DNA of 64,000 nucleotides, taken from positions 10,976,108 to 11,040,107 of the forward strand of contig NC_051433.1 of the NCBI RefSeq assembly GCF_001649575.2, written 5' to 3'. Every line of letters begins with the position of its first letter. Within the stretch, counting starts at the first letter, position 1. This DNA comes from Kryptolebias marmoratus. Its lineage: Eukaryota; Chordata; Actinopteri; Cyprinodontiformes; Rivulidae. The notes below the pieces were generated by a model. The model made no database searches and was not told the origin of the DNA. It worked only from the letters and a program-made list of their open reading frames with translations. Shown in pieces: positions 1 through 13,570 of this stretch. Both the position numbers and the translations under genes were made by a program.

Positions 1-2874
1 AGATATCTAAATACCGTTAGGTGAAAATTAACTTGGCGGTCTATTCTGCTAATTTCTGGTAAAGTTGCACAGTTGTGAACTGGAGGCTAAACAGACCAGT
101 TTTATCCAAACTCTAGTTTTATTTCAGTTATTACAACCAATGCTGGTAAAAGTTGTGTATTGTGTTTTAATCTGAATAAATATTTTCTTCATTTAAAAAA
201 ATGAAATCACACGATTTTATTTTAACACGCAATAGCCACTGGGAAGACAAAATATTTCAAATAAGAAGATTTCCTGAAGCGTTTTTCACACCGCTCAAAA
301 ATATATGTTCTGCATACACCCTTATACCAACTAACATCTGATTTTTGGGCGCAATGGGAATTATATTTGGCATTTACCCACATTTTAAATTATTCTACAG
401 AATAATAATTGGCTACAGTATTGATTGGCTTTAGTATCGAGGTGCACATGCTAATTTTTAATCAGGATGCTGCACTCTGGGCTGCAAGTGTGGGAATCAC
501 TCACTTATTTGACAAGAATGTATTTATTGACTGCAACGTTTCAAATGACGGCATTAATAATGACAGCAACATCTTGAGGACATCAGAAAAACGAGTTTAT
601 TCACAGTCAAGCCAGAATTAACAAACCTAAAATCTGACAAAATCAAAACCTGTGGTTCAGCCCAGCCTGTAGGGTACAGTGTGACAGCATAAAGCAGCGT
701 GCACGATTTAATGAAGGCCAGATAAACTGAAAGGTTAATGAAGATGTGTGTTTGTGTGCGTGTATGTGTTGTGTACATATTTTACAAGCATAAAAGAACA
801 TTAGAAAAAAAGCAAACATACATTTTACTTCTTTATTTTTTCTATAACTCTTATTTCAGACATCCTGTGGCATGAAGGCCTGGTTTTAATTCCCTGCAGT
901 GTGTGTTTTGTGGTTGTATGGCTGGCCCATGAGTCCAATCAAGAGGTCTAGACCTGTTAACTAGCAGTCTTCCTCTCCTTCTTCAGCCTCCCCCCCCCTC
1001 GACCTCCTGCTCTTCCTCCCAGCCCCTGCCCTGTGGGGGGAGGTGCAGACAAGTGGCGGTTCAGTACCTGGTACACCGAGGGAGGCTGCTCTGTGGATCT
1101 GGAGCTGTTACTGTTTGGGTTGTAAAGAGGTTATCCGGTGACATTTTAATCGTCAATCTGCCCTCTTTGCCGTGGCTTTAGAATTAATCTGGGGGATTAG
1201 AACTCAGCCAGTCAGACACCGGACCTGCTGCCTTGTTGCGAGGGAGAGCTTGTTAGCGGCGGGAACACCGTGCACGCGTTCCTGCACCCAGACAGGGACG
1301 TGCTTATCGGTGACAAACCAAGGCGGCAAAATCAGCCCGCCACTGAAAGTTTAGGGTCAGCGCTGTTACTTAAATCAGTCCCAAACAGAAGAGTTGCTCT
1401 TAAGTCTTTATGTGTCTTTATAGAGTCATTTTCCTCTTTCTTTATAAAGCTGAAAGGATTCAGAACCAGAAAATCTTCTACTTAAAGTGCAATTGACTAC
1501 TTTTCAGCCTGTGAAAAACCAATGTATGGATTATTATTATTATGGAACTGTGTATGTCTGAGTAAATTACCATGAGGCTTTTCATATCTGACAGAATCTG
1601 AATGCATGAAGTTTGAAAGCTCAAGACCTTTGCAATAAGAGCGAGGCTGTTATTGAATCCTGTGTAAAATGCAGTAACGAGAGACTATATTAACCTTTGC
1701 CGCTTTGTGCAATTAAACATTCCAGGAAATTCTCTTTAGAAGACGTTTATTAATAGGCAGATCTTTTGGAACTTGCAAAAGAGTCAAAACCCTTTTGAAA
1801 CGAGGTTGCACCAATCTGTGTGGTATGTGTTTTCTCAAAAAAAAACACGTTCCTAGGATTTCACACAGTTTCAACATGCCCCCTAATTCTCCCACATATT
1901 TATTTTCAATTTTTTTTGTGATAAGTTTTCATTTGAGCTGCAAAAACTATATATTTAAAATTGCAACCAATACACAGCTACTGACATGCAGAATTAGAGA
2001 TGCTAGACTTACTGAGCAACAAATATCAACAGTCTTAACCTTTTTAATGATTGGTTGTTGCTGCTCATGTAAAATAATGTTGATTTTAATTATGATCCGA
2101 GATATTAAGTGAAAGAAATTGAAATCTATAGCAGGGAGCCAGATAAGAGGTAAAATGTAATGCCAAGGGATTAAGCTGGCAGAGATGGTGTTGGCAGAGC
2201 TGCACTGCAGAGATCAGGACTTGTGAGGTTATGCACACATTTATGAAAGTCAAGACACAAAAACAAACAGACTGCAACACTTCTACATGGTGTTAGGCAA
2301 TCAGCACAATTTAAATACCACTGAAAACAGACCAAATATATAAAAATGTTCTCAGTTTTCAGTGTTGGGTGGATCGTACACAAAGGCTTTCTCAAAGTAT
2401 TTGTTTGATTTCGTTCGCAGGCATATAGACTGTTTGAATTATCTAAAACTGCCCGGTCAGAGCTCCTTTTCAATCAATAAACGCTGCCAAACTAAAAAAA
2501 AATGGTGTCTGAATAACAGAAAACCCTAAAGCATTTACGCTAGCGTCTTGTCTTTTTTTGTTTTTTGTTTGTTTGTTTTTTTGCTCCAGTCCACTAAAAA
2601 CAAAGCGGCGTTTCTTCTACAATCAAAATTTTCCCACACAATTTCACACACTCATTAATTAGCCCACTTCTATTCTCGGTGTGCCTGGAACTTCTGTTAA
2701 TTAAGTTAATTGTATCCATCGAGCTACCAAAATAAAACCCATCAGGACGAATTCTGTAGTTTCTCTTTGTCTTTCTCGTTAACCTCCGTCCCCTCTGGTC
2801 TCCTGGTCAGCTCTGCAGCTGCTCCTAGCCTAACATTGTGAGTGTGCTAAATGTTAACAGAAGCATAAACATTA

Positions 2875-2905
2875 CGTGTGTGTGTGTGTGTGTCTGTGTG
2901 TGTGA
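2875..2905. repeat. (GT)n microsatellite
   Basis: GT array with one CT interruption, in the inferred ski intron 1. Confidence 0.95.
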
Positions 2906-5900
2906 GCCATTGAGTGTGTAAGAGAGGGCTGTTGCTGGTTTGTAACCTTTTGTCTTTCCACAGATGTATGGCTTCATATTTCTCTTGTTGCAATTGTGCC
3001 CAAACAATCTGCTAAATTTGGGGAAAAAAAGGTCTTGACTGCTTCCTTCTTGTAGATACCCTTAGTCTAAAAATGATTTCCCAATTAAAAAAAATCATCT
3101 GCAGCGATTTTTGTTTCGTGTCTTTTAGTTTAGGGTTTAGTGTCAGGTCATCCTCTTAAAGGCGGGAGGGATTTCGACGCCACTGTCAACATCCAGTGGC
3201 AGGTAGGCATGTCTTGTTATGGTTGCCATGTTTGGACCTGAAGTGGAATTCAAAAATTTTTCTTTTTTTTTTGCTTTACTCGTTCGCCACCAGTACAGTA
3301 ATTTCCCCTTTTGTTTGCTCTGAACAGTGAGCCGATTTCTTCATGCTCACACAGGCAGTTCACCTCATTCAGGAACAGTTTTTTTTTTCTTTCTTTCTTT
3401 CTTTTGTTCACAACGTAGATACCAGAAATGAAACTTGTCAGCAAAAGATTAAAGAGAGTTCGGCGTGTTTTATTAGTCTTAATCCAGATTTGGATGTGAC
3501 GCACAAAGGCGTCGAATGAAAGGAATTGTTCAAAACAAACACAAATAAGTAAAGTTGTACGTCCTCACAGGTGGAATAAAAGAAACCTCCATCATTACTC
3601 TAATCTTTACTTTTCATGCAAGTGCAGAATAAACAGGCACCGTGACATTTTCATTATCCTTAAATGGAATTACTCTCACACCGAAAACAACAAGAACTGT
3701 CATAAACTAAATCTAAACGTCTTTTTTTTTTACCTAGACTATTTATTTAAGCAAATTTTTATATATTATTCGAAATAAAAATAATACGTGCTCCTACTGC
3801 TTACCAAGTAGGAGAATGGAGATGCATCTCCTACAACCAGACTACTGAAGCCCATAATTAATTAATGCTTCAAATGCTTTTCTATATTTTATTTTTTTGT
3901 GTACAAGTTCTTCCAAAAGTTATTAGATTTATTGTAGCTTTTGTCTAGTAACGAGATGGAAAGACTCCAGAGGCAGGACTAGCCTTCCAGTAGCCACTCA
4001 GATGGCTGTGGGCGTCTTGAAACCGTCGTGAAATTTCCAGGTCAAGATGGCGGGTGAAACCATTTTGAAATTGAAAAAGGGGTGTGTGCGAATTCTTAAT
4101 CAGTGAGTCAGGATCGAGATTGAAGTTGAGTACAGACGTCTTTGACTTTCAAACATTGTACAAAATGTACAGAAACATTTTAACTAGCCTACAAATATGG
4201 TGGCCACTGGGGTGGCAAGATGGGTTTTTTCCAATGGCAGCTGCCACTCTGTGCCCCCCCCTGGAACCACCCCTGCTTTCACATGCTGTTTGGTTAGCTT
4301 TATGATTGGGTTGCGTGTATGAAGTAAGTGGAATTAGCAGCAGTTACACGACAATAAAAACAGACAACATTATGTAAAGAAGCATAACGATGGTTTGAAG
4401 AAATTACAGTGCCATTGCAGGTGTTAGATCTTGATTTGTAATATCTTTTTCCACTATAGTTCAGTTTGTAGCACCGCTCCAATGCTAAGTTCTGCTACCT
4501 CGAAGCTGCCAAGCTGTGTGAATCTCTGTTGAGCTTTTCCACCTTTAGGAAGAGCAGCTTGTTCTCCATCCACTTCAGACCTCATCAATTCTCAATCCCA
4601 AAGACAATTAGGACAATCCAATAAGCTCCACCGTAATGCCGGCCTTGTGCCAAGCCTTGTGGCTGCCTTTTTTTGGTGACTATACTTCCGTGACTCAGTT
4701 AACTACATAAACCAAATGTCCTCAAACAGGACACAGTGGAGATGTGGGTAAATTAATAAATTAAGCTAAGATTTAGGGAGGTATCTATGTGGAATAAGGA
4801 TAAAGTTTCAGAGGTGTTTTAGGCATTCACCATTAGTTTTCACCCCCATCTGTTACTGAATGAGGTGACTAAGGGGCTTTATATAAGTCATGGGACTGTC
4901 ATGTGATTTATGTATTTGAATGGGGAGCTCAAGGCATCACCGTGACTTTATCTATATCGAACTGCACGGATCACGTTACTAAAACAAGTATTCTCTCACT
5001 TCCAACTAAGGCTGTAGCCCGAATGAGCCGTGCCAGTTGCTGTGCCCTTGAGTGAGACAGCGCCCCACTAAGCACATGTCGATCTGGGGATTACATTCAG
5101 GGGTTTAGGAGGGGGAAAGGAGGCCGTAATCTGAAACTGTTGTGTCTTGTTGCTGTGCACTTTTCTTAATGCTGTGCTATCATGCAGCGTGTATTGGTAT
5201 TGTATGACCATTGCCCTAGGAAGTTCATCTGGGGGAACTATTTTCGTCTCACCAGATGAGTGCTGCACCGTGTTTTTGTTTCTTCCTAATTTCATTAGTG
5301 TGTTTTTTCAGAGCCTCAACAGATGCTAGAGGCTTACGTTTTAGCCTCTCTATCACACTGTGTGCTTCTGAAAAGCATGAAAAATTTACAGACTTGGAGA
5401 GATTACATAAAAGGAAGCACACTTGCTTGCTTCTTCATGGGAAGAATCCCTTTTGTATGTACAATATCTGCTACACCCAACAGCTATTTAGCTTATAGCC
5501 TTGTATAAATCCAAAAAGGAAACTCCAAGCCTATCTGCTAACTATCATGTGAAAAGCTTAGTGTCTAACGTGTTTGGGTTTGTGGTTTTTCCCCCTTTTT
5601 TTTCCAACTTTTTCCATGCTTTTAGGTTAAGCTAAGCTAAACGGCTGTTAGATGTAGCCTCATGTTTTCCATGCACGTTTGCTCTCAGCAAGACAGCGAA
5701 TGTTTCCAAATAATGTTTCTTTAACGTAGGGGCCAATATTGGTGTATAGAAACTAATCTTTTCTTTTCGGCCTTCTCCACACTAACGTGGATGTTTTCCG
5801 AAACAAACTTTTTCTGCTGTGTCTGCACCAATCCTCAAAATCAAATGGCATTTTTTTGGGTGAGAAAAAAATAATGAATTTAACAAACTTGTGGATGTTT

Positions 5901-8099
5901 TTCACTTAGTTTTTGGTGTTTCAACATAGACTTGACAAATGGAGAAACGATGGTCTAGCAGCCTGATCTGCACATGCCCACTACTGCTTTATGCGCTATA
6001 AAAAACCTAAAGAATGGCACCACGTTTTTCTCTTTTTTTCTGCATGTCTGTTTCGTCCTGACCTGGTCACTATTAAATTTCTTTTGTGTCCAGAGAAAGT
6101 TGATAAATGAGATTTAATGCTAAAATGGCGGTAAAAGGAAAATATATAGTATATTTGAGAGATTCTTTTGTTTTTCTCTGTATTTCGATGTGTCAATGTA
6201 GGTGACGCATAGATGTTAATTTTATGGTCTGATTAATGATTTTTCATTTTAGCTCATAAACCTTATCAGTCTAGTGGTTGCAACATAACACTGACAGACA
6301 GGATTAATGTAAAAATTCCAGTTATAGACCAAAGGACACACCTTAACCACACTTTTTCTTACCTGTTAAGGCTTATATCTGTTTCATTTCCATCTTGTTT
6401 TATCAGCAGACTCTTCATCCATCTTCTTTTCTGCTCCTACACACCAGTTGTCCTCTTTCTTTCTCCCTATCGCACATTATTGCCCCAAGTAAACTGTTGT
6501 ATAAACACAGTTTATTATTTCTCATGCTGTTGCACAATTTCGGAGATATAATTTTTCAGTAATGTAAACAACCCAAAGTGTGTTCAACCCCAGCAGTAAA
6601 ACGGAGTCATATTTGTCACAATTGTAGTTTATTTTAGGTGTTATTTGGCTAAACTGAAGCTTTCACCAACATTTTTTTGTGTTTGTTGAAGCTCTGCTTT
6701 AAGAAGACGTCTTCATCATCATTTAGTCTATTATCATTTCTTTTTTTTCAACATCAAATGCCAGTTGTCTTAAAGACAGACGTATTACCCTTGCAATCAG
6801 TTCAAGAAATATGGTGATTGCCTTCATTTTAAATAAAAGCCAAACAGACTCCAGTTATTGAGACATCAATAAGTTATTATTGAGCTGGCAGGTCAAACAG
6901 CATGCTGTTCAAACAGATATGGGTATGTTTGCAATGTGCCGTGTGTTTGTTATTACCAGCCATGCCAGCATTAAAATAGTTGAATCCTATGCTTGAGTTG
7001 CAATGCTATTATATAGCACTAATTAAAAAATAAAGCATGTCTGCTCTCGCCCATCTGCTATTAGAACCTGTTTAGCCCACAGGTTTGCTTTGAACTGCTC
7101 CCTCATTACAGTTCCTCAAAGAAATTTCATACAATAGCGAGTTGAAAAGGCCAATGCTTGAATGAAGTCTGAAAGGAGAGGCTGTACTTGGCCTTCAAGT
7201 ATGCATTCCTTCAGCTCAGTGCTTCCTCTGTGGTCCCCCTTCTTCTGGCCCACCCCCCTCTCCCACTCAAGACTCAGTTCCCACAGGGGACTCAGCCAAA
7301 GCAAACTCCTCAGAGGAAGTCTCCCCCCCTCCTCCTTTCAGTATGAGAGAAAGAGAGGGATGGATGTCCGATCCAGGCCCTGTGGGACCTGCGAGGCAGT
7401 AGGATGTGCGAGGAGGCTGTTATGTCTGTGTGGCCGTGCTATGTCTATGATGTGGTGGTGAGTAAAGCCTGTGCGGCTGCTCTCCTGTGAGGTCAGTGTC
7501 ATATTTAGCCAGCAGGTCCCTTGTGGTGTCTGGGAGTGTCTGTTTTCTGGCTCTATTATGTCTACTCCTCATAGCCTTCCTGGAGCTGAAAACCTCAGGG
7601 TAGAAATAGTACCAGACACGCAGACATCCTTTGTCAGGAAAACAGCAGTCACGTCAGTAATTACAGAGTCTGATTACACCAGGGCAGCAGCTCTTAGAAT
7701 ACCACTGGCCGAGACGGCAGGCAGGTGCGGGGTCGAGTCATCGCTGAGCACTCCGGGGGAGGTCTGGGTTAAAAGAATTAACCTACAGTAGCAAAACCAA
7801 ACACTGAGCTTTGTGTATGAAAGGTGTGTGGTGACTGGTTAGACGGGTGGAGGAGTGTCTGGGCAAATATGTGCGCCTCGTGTTACTTTAAACCAACATT
7901 AGTAGAGTGAGATTTAAATCTGATGGAAAAGAAAAAACTAAATAAAGCTTTTCTTTCTAACTTAAATTATTTTAAAAAAACAACAAAATTAGTTAACTCT
8001 TGTCACTTATTTAGAACTGCGGCAGACTTTATTATCTGTATTTTTGGTATCCTGTGCCAGACCTAAATTACCACCTCCACCCTTGAGCGTGGTGTATCA

Positions 8100-8100
<1 letters not shown>

Positions 8101-8133
<33 letters not shown>
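8101..8133. repeat. (CA)n microsatellite
   Basis: Pure CA/AC array of 33 bases. A second array follows at 8,212-8,242. Confidence 0.97.
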
Positions 8134-8136
<3 letters not shown>

Positions 8137-8607
8137 CCACACACACGCATATGTCTCTACACCCCTTCACCTACCCGCCTTCCCACACAAACCACTCGTA
8201 GCAGCATGAGCGCACACACACACACACACACACAAACACACAAACCCTGGCTTCGTGTGGAAAATCTTTTAGGTGTGATTCATTACCAACCAGGCTTTCT
8301 CACTAAATTTCCATATTTAGGTGATTACAGCTAAGCGCCAATTAAGATTTCACAAATACACGTAACCCCGCAGGAGTGTTTTTCATTGAGGATTTTGAGG
8401 GTAGTAATCATTTCTCTTGAATCGCACAGGAGGAGATGGGAGTGTTGGCCATTCCTGCAGGCAGGATGTCATTGTAGTGAGTAAGAAAGCAACCGGCAGG
8501 TCTGTGCTGGTCTCTGTGCATGCCTAGGTAAACATATCCTCAGTCTGACAAGTGCAGACCTGAGGGCTGAGGAGGTTAACCATCTCAACACTGGGGCCTG
8601 CAGCTTG

Positions 8608-8632
8608 ACACACACACACACACACACACACA
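8608..8632. repeat. (CA)n microsatellite
   Basis: Pure CA array in the inferred ski intron 1. A decayed CA-rich stretch follows at about 8,990-9,050. Confidence 0.95.
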
Positions 8633-9370
8633 GGGATACTGTATATCTGAGAAAAAGCTTGTGGGATTCAGGGTTTTCCAGCAGACAGATACTTCCCTCC
8701 TGGGGTTTTGAGACTGCCCTCGAACTGTACATGACTCGGCAGTTTTGCGTGAATGCGGATCTGCTTCAGAACGCTTCTGCTCCATCTTCTGTCAAAACCG
8801 AGCGCAATCACTTTAATTCCTCTTCCTCTCTGTCTGGGTCTGCCTTTTTGCTCGCTGTATTTCTGTGGTTTGTGGAGTCGATCTGCTCCACCTGACGGCG
8901 CCTCTTCTCCTTGGCAGGGAGCAATGTAGCCTTACTGGCTGCCAGCCAGACCAGCCTGAGTGTCTGCTCAGCTCAAAGACCCGCTCTCGCGCGTGCACAG
9001 ACACACACACACGCAGGCACGCACTCACACACACGCACACATGCAGACATGCCAAACTCAGAGATTGAATGCTTACACAGATGCATCTTCCATCCTCCCT
9101 CTTCACCTCACTCTGACTCTATAATTTTCTCCCTTTCCATGACCTTCTGTTATTTAGTGTGGGAAAGAATTGTAAAACATCACTTCATGTTCTGACAAAT
9201 CTGCGTCCTACTTATGAATAATGCCATTTACAGTCATGGCGTGCCATTTTTAGACGGTGTGGGTTTGGGTTTTTTTTAAACATCCATTGTACGCTGTGAT
9301 GTAATATGTGCACTTTATATCACTGGGAGGACGGTGATGATTAAACTTCTGTTCTCTTCTCCCTCTTCAG

Positions 9371-11705
9371 TCACCGAGCCCGATCCCACCCAAGAGGTCC
9401 AAACTGGACAAATTACAGTCTCCGTCCGCTGACAGAGACAGGAAACCTGATTGGCTACAGTCGCTGTCCAAGTCTGCACACAAGGTTTGTATGCTACATG
9501 GCTACATTACAGGGTGTGATGTGAAAGCTTTTTTTTTTTTTTACATTATCATCTATGTATTCTCTTGTTTAAGAAGAGGGGTTCTCTGAACAGTTTTGTC
9601 ATGGTTGATTTAATGTTTCAGTGGTAGACTTTATCTGAGGTTGTTTTTTTTTGTTGTTTTTTGTTCGTCCAGGATCTGAAACAGGTCCAGCTGAAACAGA
9701 GGCCCTCTGCTTTCCGCCCCTGGTCTCCCAAAGCAGCAGAAAAAGAGAAACCAGCAACTCAAAATGAAGCAGAAAGGTGAGTCCTGTTATCAGATCTTTT
9801 AGCTGTTATTACAAAACATCTGCTTCTAAACAAATAAAATAAATGTTTGTTTTTTTTCACATAGATCATGCTTAAAAAGTCAGGAGACCCCGGCTAATCC
9901 CATGGCTCCTCTGCTCCATCCCAGTGACAGTCACATTGCTGGCAGAGAGACCAAACTCATCCCTGTGCAAGCGCTGCATAATGGTGGCGCACAGCTGTCA
10001 ACGAAACCGTCCCATTCTGCGATCCCCGGTCGAGCCGAGGACATGGACACAGACGGAGAGATCGACGTGGACGACTGTGATGATGGTAAGCAGGAAAGCC
10101 CTGGAATAAAGTGAGAATCGTCGGACCAAAATAAACCAGTGCAGTTACCATTACACAATTAGTTTATGTAAGACACCAATTTTTCCAGTACAAGTTAGAT
10201 TTTATTGTGGAAATGAGTCATTCGGAGCAGGCCAGGTTTGATTCTAGAAGAACTGCGCCACCTGGTGTCAAATGAAATATAAACTCATCCTTAAATTCTT
10301 AGATCCTTAAAATACTAAACGGAAATAATGTAATTTATAATATTATTATTGTTATGTTTGTATTATTTATTAGGAATTGGCACTTTTAAATCCGGGCTGG
10401 ACATAGGTACCAGCTCCCTGCGACCCGAAAAGGAGAAGCGGGTTAAGAAAATAGACGGATGGACTTTTAAATCCCGATTCCTGTTACATCTCTTCTCAGG
10501 TCCGGTTCCAGCCCCCTCTTTGGCTTTACCTCCCACAGCCTCCACCAGCGTCGCTCAGAGCCTTTCGTCTCAGAAAGTTGCCCCCGTCCAGGATTTAGCT
10601 CCCTGGCTGCCGGGGAATGTCTGCCCAGAGATAGATACCATGAGGCAGATGCTGTGCGCTGGCCTGGACACCAAAGAGGCCCGGGAGAAAATCCTGCAAG
10701 AGATTGTCAGAATGAGAGTGAAACAGGAGGAGAAGCTGTCAGCCGCTCTGCAAGCTAAACGCAGCCTTCAGCAGGTATCTCGCTGCAAAGAATTCGACGT
10801 TAGCAAACCTCCGTGGAGTTTTGGTTTCAAGCATGTATCAACTCTTATGGTTTTCAGGAGCTGGAGTTTGTGAAGGTGGCGAAAAAGGGCCGTCTCCGTG
10901 ACGCCATCGAAGCCAAACGCAACTTGCGAAAGGAGATTGAGCGCCTTCGCGTGGACTGGGAGAGGAAGATGAGGGAGGCAGAGGAGTCCTGCGGGCGGCT
11001 GAAAAGGGAGTTGGAGAGGGAAAGACAAGTGCGAGTGTGCGACCAAGGCTGCGAAGCTGAACGCCTCCGGGTTAAGTACTCTACTCAGGTAGGATGCCTC
11101 TTCACTTCACCACACTGGATATCATCTTTTTTTTTCAGACTCAGAAAGAACTGGCAAATATGACACTATTGTTGTATTCTTGGCACATGCTCAAGACACG
11201 AAGCAACAGTGGGCATGTGCAAAATAGGCTGCAACTTTATTGTTTCCACCAAAATCTCTGTTTTGAACCTGAGTTTTGGGAAAGCATTTGTGTCAAACTA
11301 CAGATGCACAAATACCAAATTTTCAAACCGTTCCTTTTGTAAAATATCACTCTTAGTGTGAGCAAGGCCGAAGACGTAACAACAATCTCCAGGAAATAGT
11401 CCAGTTTTTTTTTGTTACAGTTATCGTCTACGTTGTGTTCTGCATGCACGCTGAACTCTGTGTGTGTGTGTTGTTCGACGTAGATTGAAGAGCTGCACGT
11501 GCAGCTGCAGCAGGCGGAGGCCGATCGGGAGCAGCTGAGGCAGGAGCTGCAGCAGGAAAGAGAAGCTCGACAGAGCCTGGAGAGCGTGGTGAAGGACCTG
11601 CAGACCCAGCTGACCCTGCAGGCCGCCTGCCACCCTCCTGAGAACTGCAAGGAAACGCACACGGACACGAGAAGCCCGATCACACAGCCCAGCAAAGGAT
11701 CCTAA
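9371..11705 (+). CDS. ski: SKI proto-oncogene, C-terminal exons (5' part outside window)
   Basis: Nuclear corepressor that binds SMAD2/3/4 and dampens TGF-beta/BMP signalling. Six coding exons join in frame: 9371-9484, 9673-9776, 9865-10085, 10500-10774, 10858-11088, 11484-11705 (388 codons plus TAA). The first exon begins in phase 0 with [15 protein letters not shown]. The last three exons form the SKI coiled coil, with hallmark stretches such as [25 protein letters not shown] and [11 protein letters not shown]. The DHD and SAND-like domains are encoded by the large first exon, which must lie left of position 1. SKIL/SnoN is the main alternative. The SKI-like coiled coil and the adjacent plch2 favour ski. 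Whether this is the a or b teleost copy cannot be told. Confidence 0.93.
10382..10474. mobile_element. Short 3'-tail retroelement insertion with 12-bp target-site duplication
   Basis: Inside a ski intron a 69-nt body (10,394-10,462) resembles the widespread fish retroelement tail built on CCAGCTCCCTGCGACCC, then an AAGCGGGTTA-type stretch, ending in a GGATGG-like motif. It is flanked on both sides by the same 12 bases, ACTTTTAAATCC (10,382-10,393 and 10,463-10,474), which is what a retrotransposition event leaves. The family name is not assigned. The direct repeat is seen in the sequence, and the similarity of the body is from memory of fish repeats. Confidence 0.65.
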
Positions 11706-13290
11706 AGTTGCACACTTAAAAGTGGACAGAGACTCAATGAAACGGAGCCTGTTTAAGGACTTTGTTACACCTCCTGTTAGGGTGGGGTGGGGGGGACAAC
11801 ACAAAGTCACTTTTGTAGAAAATTTGTCATATATGATATATTACCACATACAACATTATTATGAGAATAAGACAAATTTCACGACATGAACTGGAGAGTA
11901 GCATGAGCATGTTCAAGAGAGCGAAACTATGAAAAGACGTCTTCAGTGATGAACACATCCTTTCCGTGACATCAGAGCCCTCCTGACGCGGTCCGAGAGT
12001 CTGGTTTTGGTATAAGCTATTCAAAGATGTGCACATCTAGCTACACAATACTACTTGAATATGAAGGGAAGAAGCGTGTTGGTGAAACCTGAGCAGTTGA
12101 TAAAAGTCATCTTTGTGCCACAGATTAATGGTACACTCCGAGGCGTCGCTGCAGACCACTGGAAACAAGAGACACAAGTTTACCACTATTTACTTTAGGT
12201 ATCTTCTTACTTTTTTATAAATATGTACTTTTTAAAAACAAATATTGCTTGCTCGACACTTATTCCACAGGCAAAAAAAAAAGAAACATCAATATTCATA
12301 TTCATATAGCAGCTTATCTACCTTTTGTATTTTATAAACCTGAAGTATTGGATGTTTGGTGGACTGACTTTATGTCCACCAGTGTTTAACACTTAGAAAT
12401 TTTGTTATTATTATTATTATTATTATTATTGCTCCCAAACCAAGTAATAAAAAGCAGATATATTTTGCCAACATTAAACACACTCCTTAAAAATTTAAAA
12501 GAGCTGTTAAAGCTGAAAAGTGGTACTTCTGATTCTTTGTAGAATAAAATAGTTTATAAATTTGCTGCCTATTAAGAAAAAAAAGCTGTTTTTTTTTTTT
12601 TGGTCACTGGTTTTAGGGTTTCTAAACCAACAAGTTGCTGTTTGTATGGAAAACATTTTTACAAATATTCCATATATGGATATATATTTTTTTACTTTGA
12701 AAAGAAAAAGTAATTGCACTTTTTAAAGACAGAACCAAGTAGTGTGCATTGTACTCCCCCGTTACAGTTTTTAGATCAAAAATTAACTAAAAATGAACCC
12801 CCCACCCCCTTCCCTCAGCATCCTCTCATGTAAATACAGTAATATTGTAAATAAGATGTTTGTTGGTATGATATGTTTGCTTGCTCCAGACTTTAATTGA
12901 TTCTGCGTATTAATATTATTGTTATTATTATTATTATTTGCTCTTACTTGAAACCAAAAAATAGACTATTCGTATTTGCAAAACTGTAATTTCATTGTTG
13001 CTGATCCCTGAGTATCACTGCAATCACAGGGCATTCACCATGACAGGGACACCTATTAGTTTAAGCTGTCATCGGTTGTGAACTTTTAATTCTGACAAAC
13101 CAACAGACTATTATAACCTAGCCCTTAAGGGTTGTTTTTTTTTAGAAGATTTATTATAAATTTATACTATATACATATTACACTTCAGACCAAAAACTGA
13201 CAAATAGCCTATAATTCTCTGCACTTCCAGCTCCATCATGAGACAGAATTACATCTTCACATGATTAAAACTTTTTTGGTGCTCTCATAT

Positions 13291-13337
<47 letters not shown>

Positions 13338-13570
13338 CAAGAAAACACTCTTACGTCTTATGATTATGATGCCCTCGCTCAGTATTTGTTGAGTACAGTG
13401 TAATAGCAGTATCCTTTTTTGTAATAGCAGATGCTGTTGTAATTTGGTTTGAAAGTGGGTTTTCACTTGCCTCTTGTTTTAATATTTTTGTTGTTTTTTT
13501 TTCCTTCATAAGATGTGTATAATACCCATTAAATTCAAAATCAGTCCTACTTTTTTGTGTTTCTGTTGAT
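11706..13570 (+). other. ski: ski 3' UTR and downstream flank
   Basis: AT-rich sequence following the ski stop codon. A canonical AATAAA lies at 12,446-12,451, giving a plausible 3' UTR of about 0.75 kb; longer forms are possible. It holds TTA/ATT microsatellites (about 12,402-12,430 and 12,910-12,939) and a TA array (13,287-13,333). I see no coding gene. Confidence 0.6.
13287..13333. repeat. (TA)n microsatellite
   Basis: Nearly uninterrupted TA dinucleotide array of 47 bases in the ski 3' flank. Confidence 0.95.

Larger units (their letters stand above)
1..9370 (+). other. ski: Non-coding stretch, inferred large intron 1 of ski
   Basis: I find no exon-like coding segment here. The first supportable exon downstream (9,371) belongs to ski and begins in the middle of the protein, and SKI genes have a large first exon followed by a long intron, so I infer this is intron 1. 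It holds CA/GT microsatellites (2,875-2,905; 8,101-8,133; 8,212-8,242; 8,608-8,632; about 8,990-9,050) and AT-rich patches with TAATTA-type homeodomain core sites near 2,654-2,711 and 7,019-7,025. The open frames across the CA arrays are low-complexity artefacts. The intron assignment rests on gene structure, not on seeing exon 1. Confidence 0.6.

Noticed and set aside
8044..9195. Several Thr-His or Cys-Val rich open frames on both strands
   Set aside because: They are translations of CA/TG dinucleotide arrays.
10372..10499. Possible upstream extension of the ski exon at 10,500 through the open frame from 10,349
   Set aside because: The segment is a retroelement insertion with target-site duplications. 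The acceptor TTCTCAG at 10,499 gives the correct phase.
13409..13418. GTATCCTTTT, a U12-like 5' splice site
   Set aside because: It lies in the ski 3' flank with no exon on either side.
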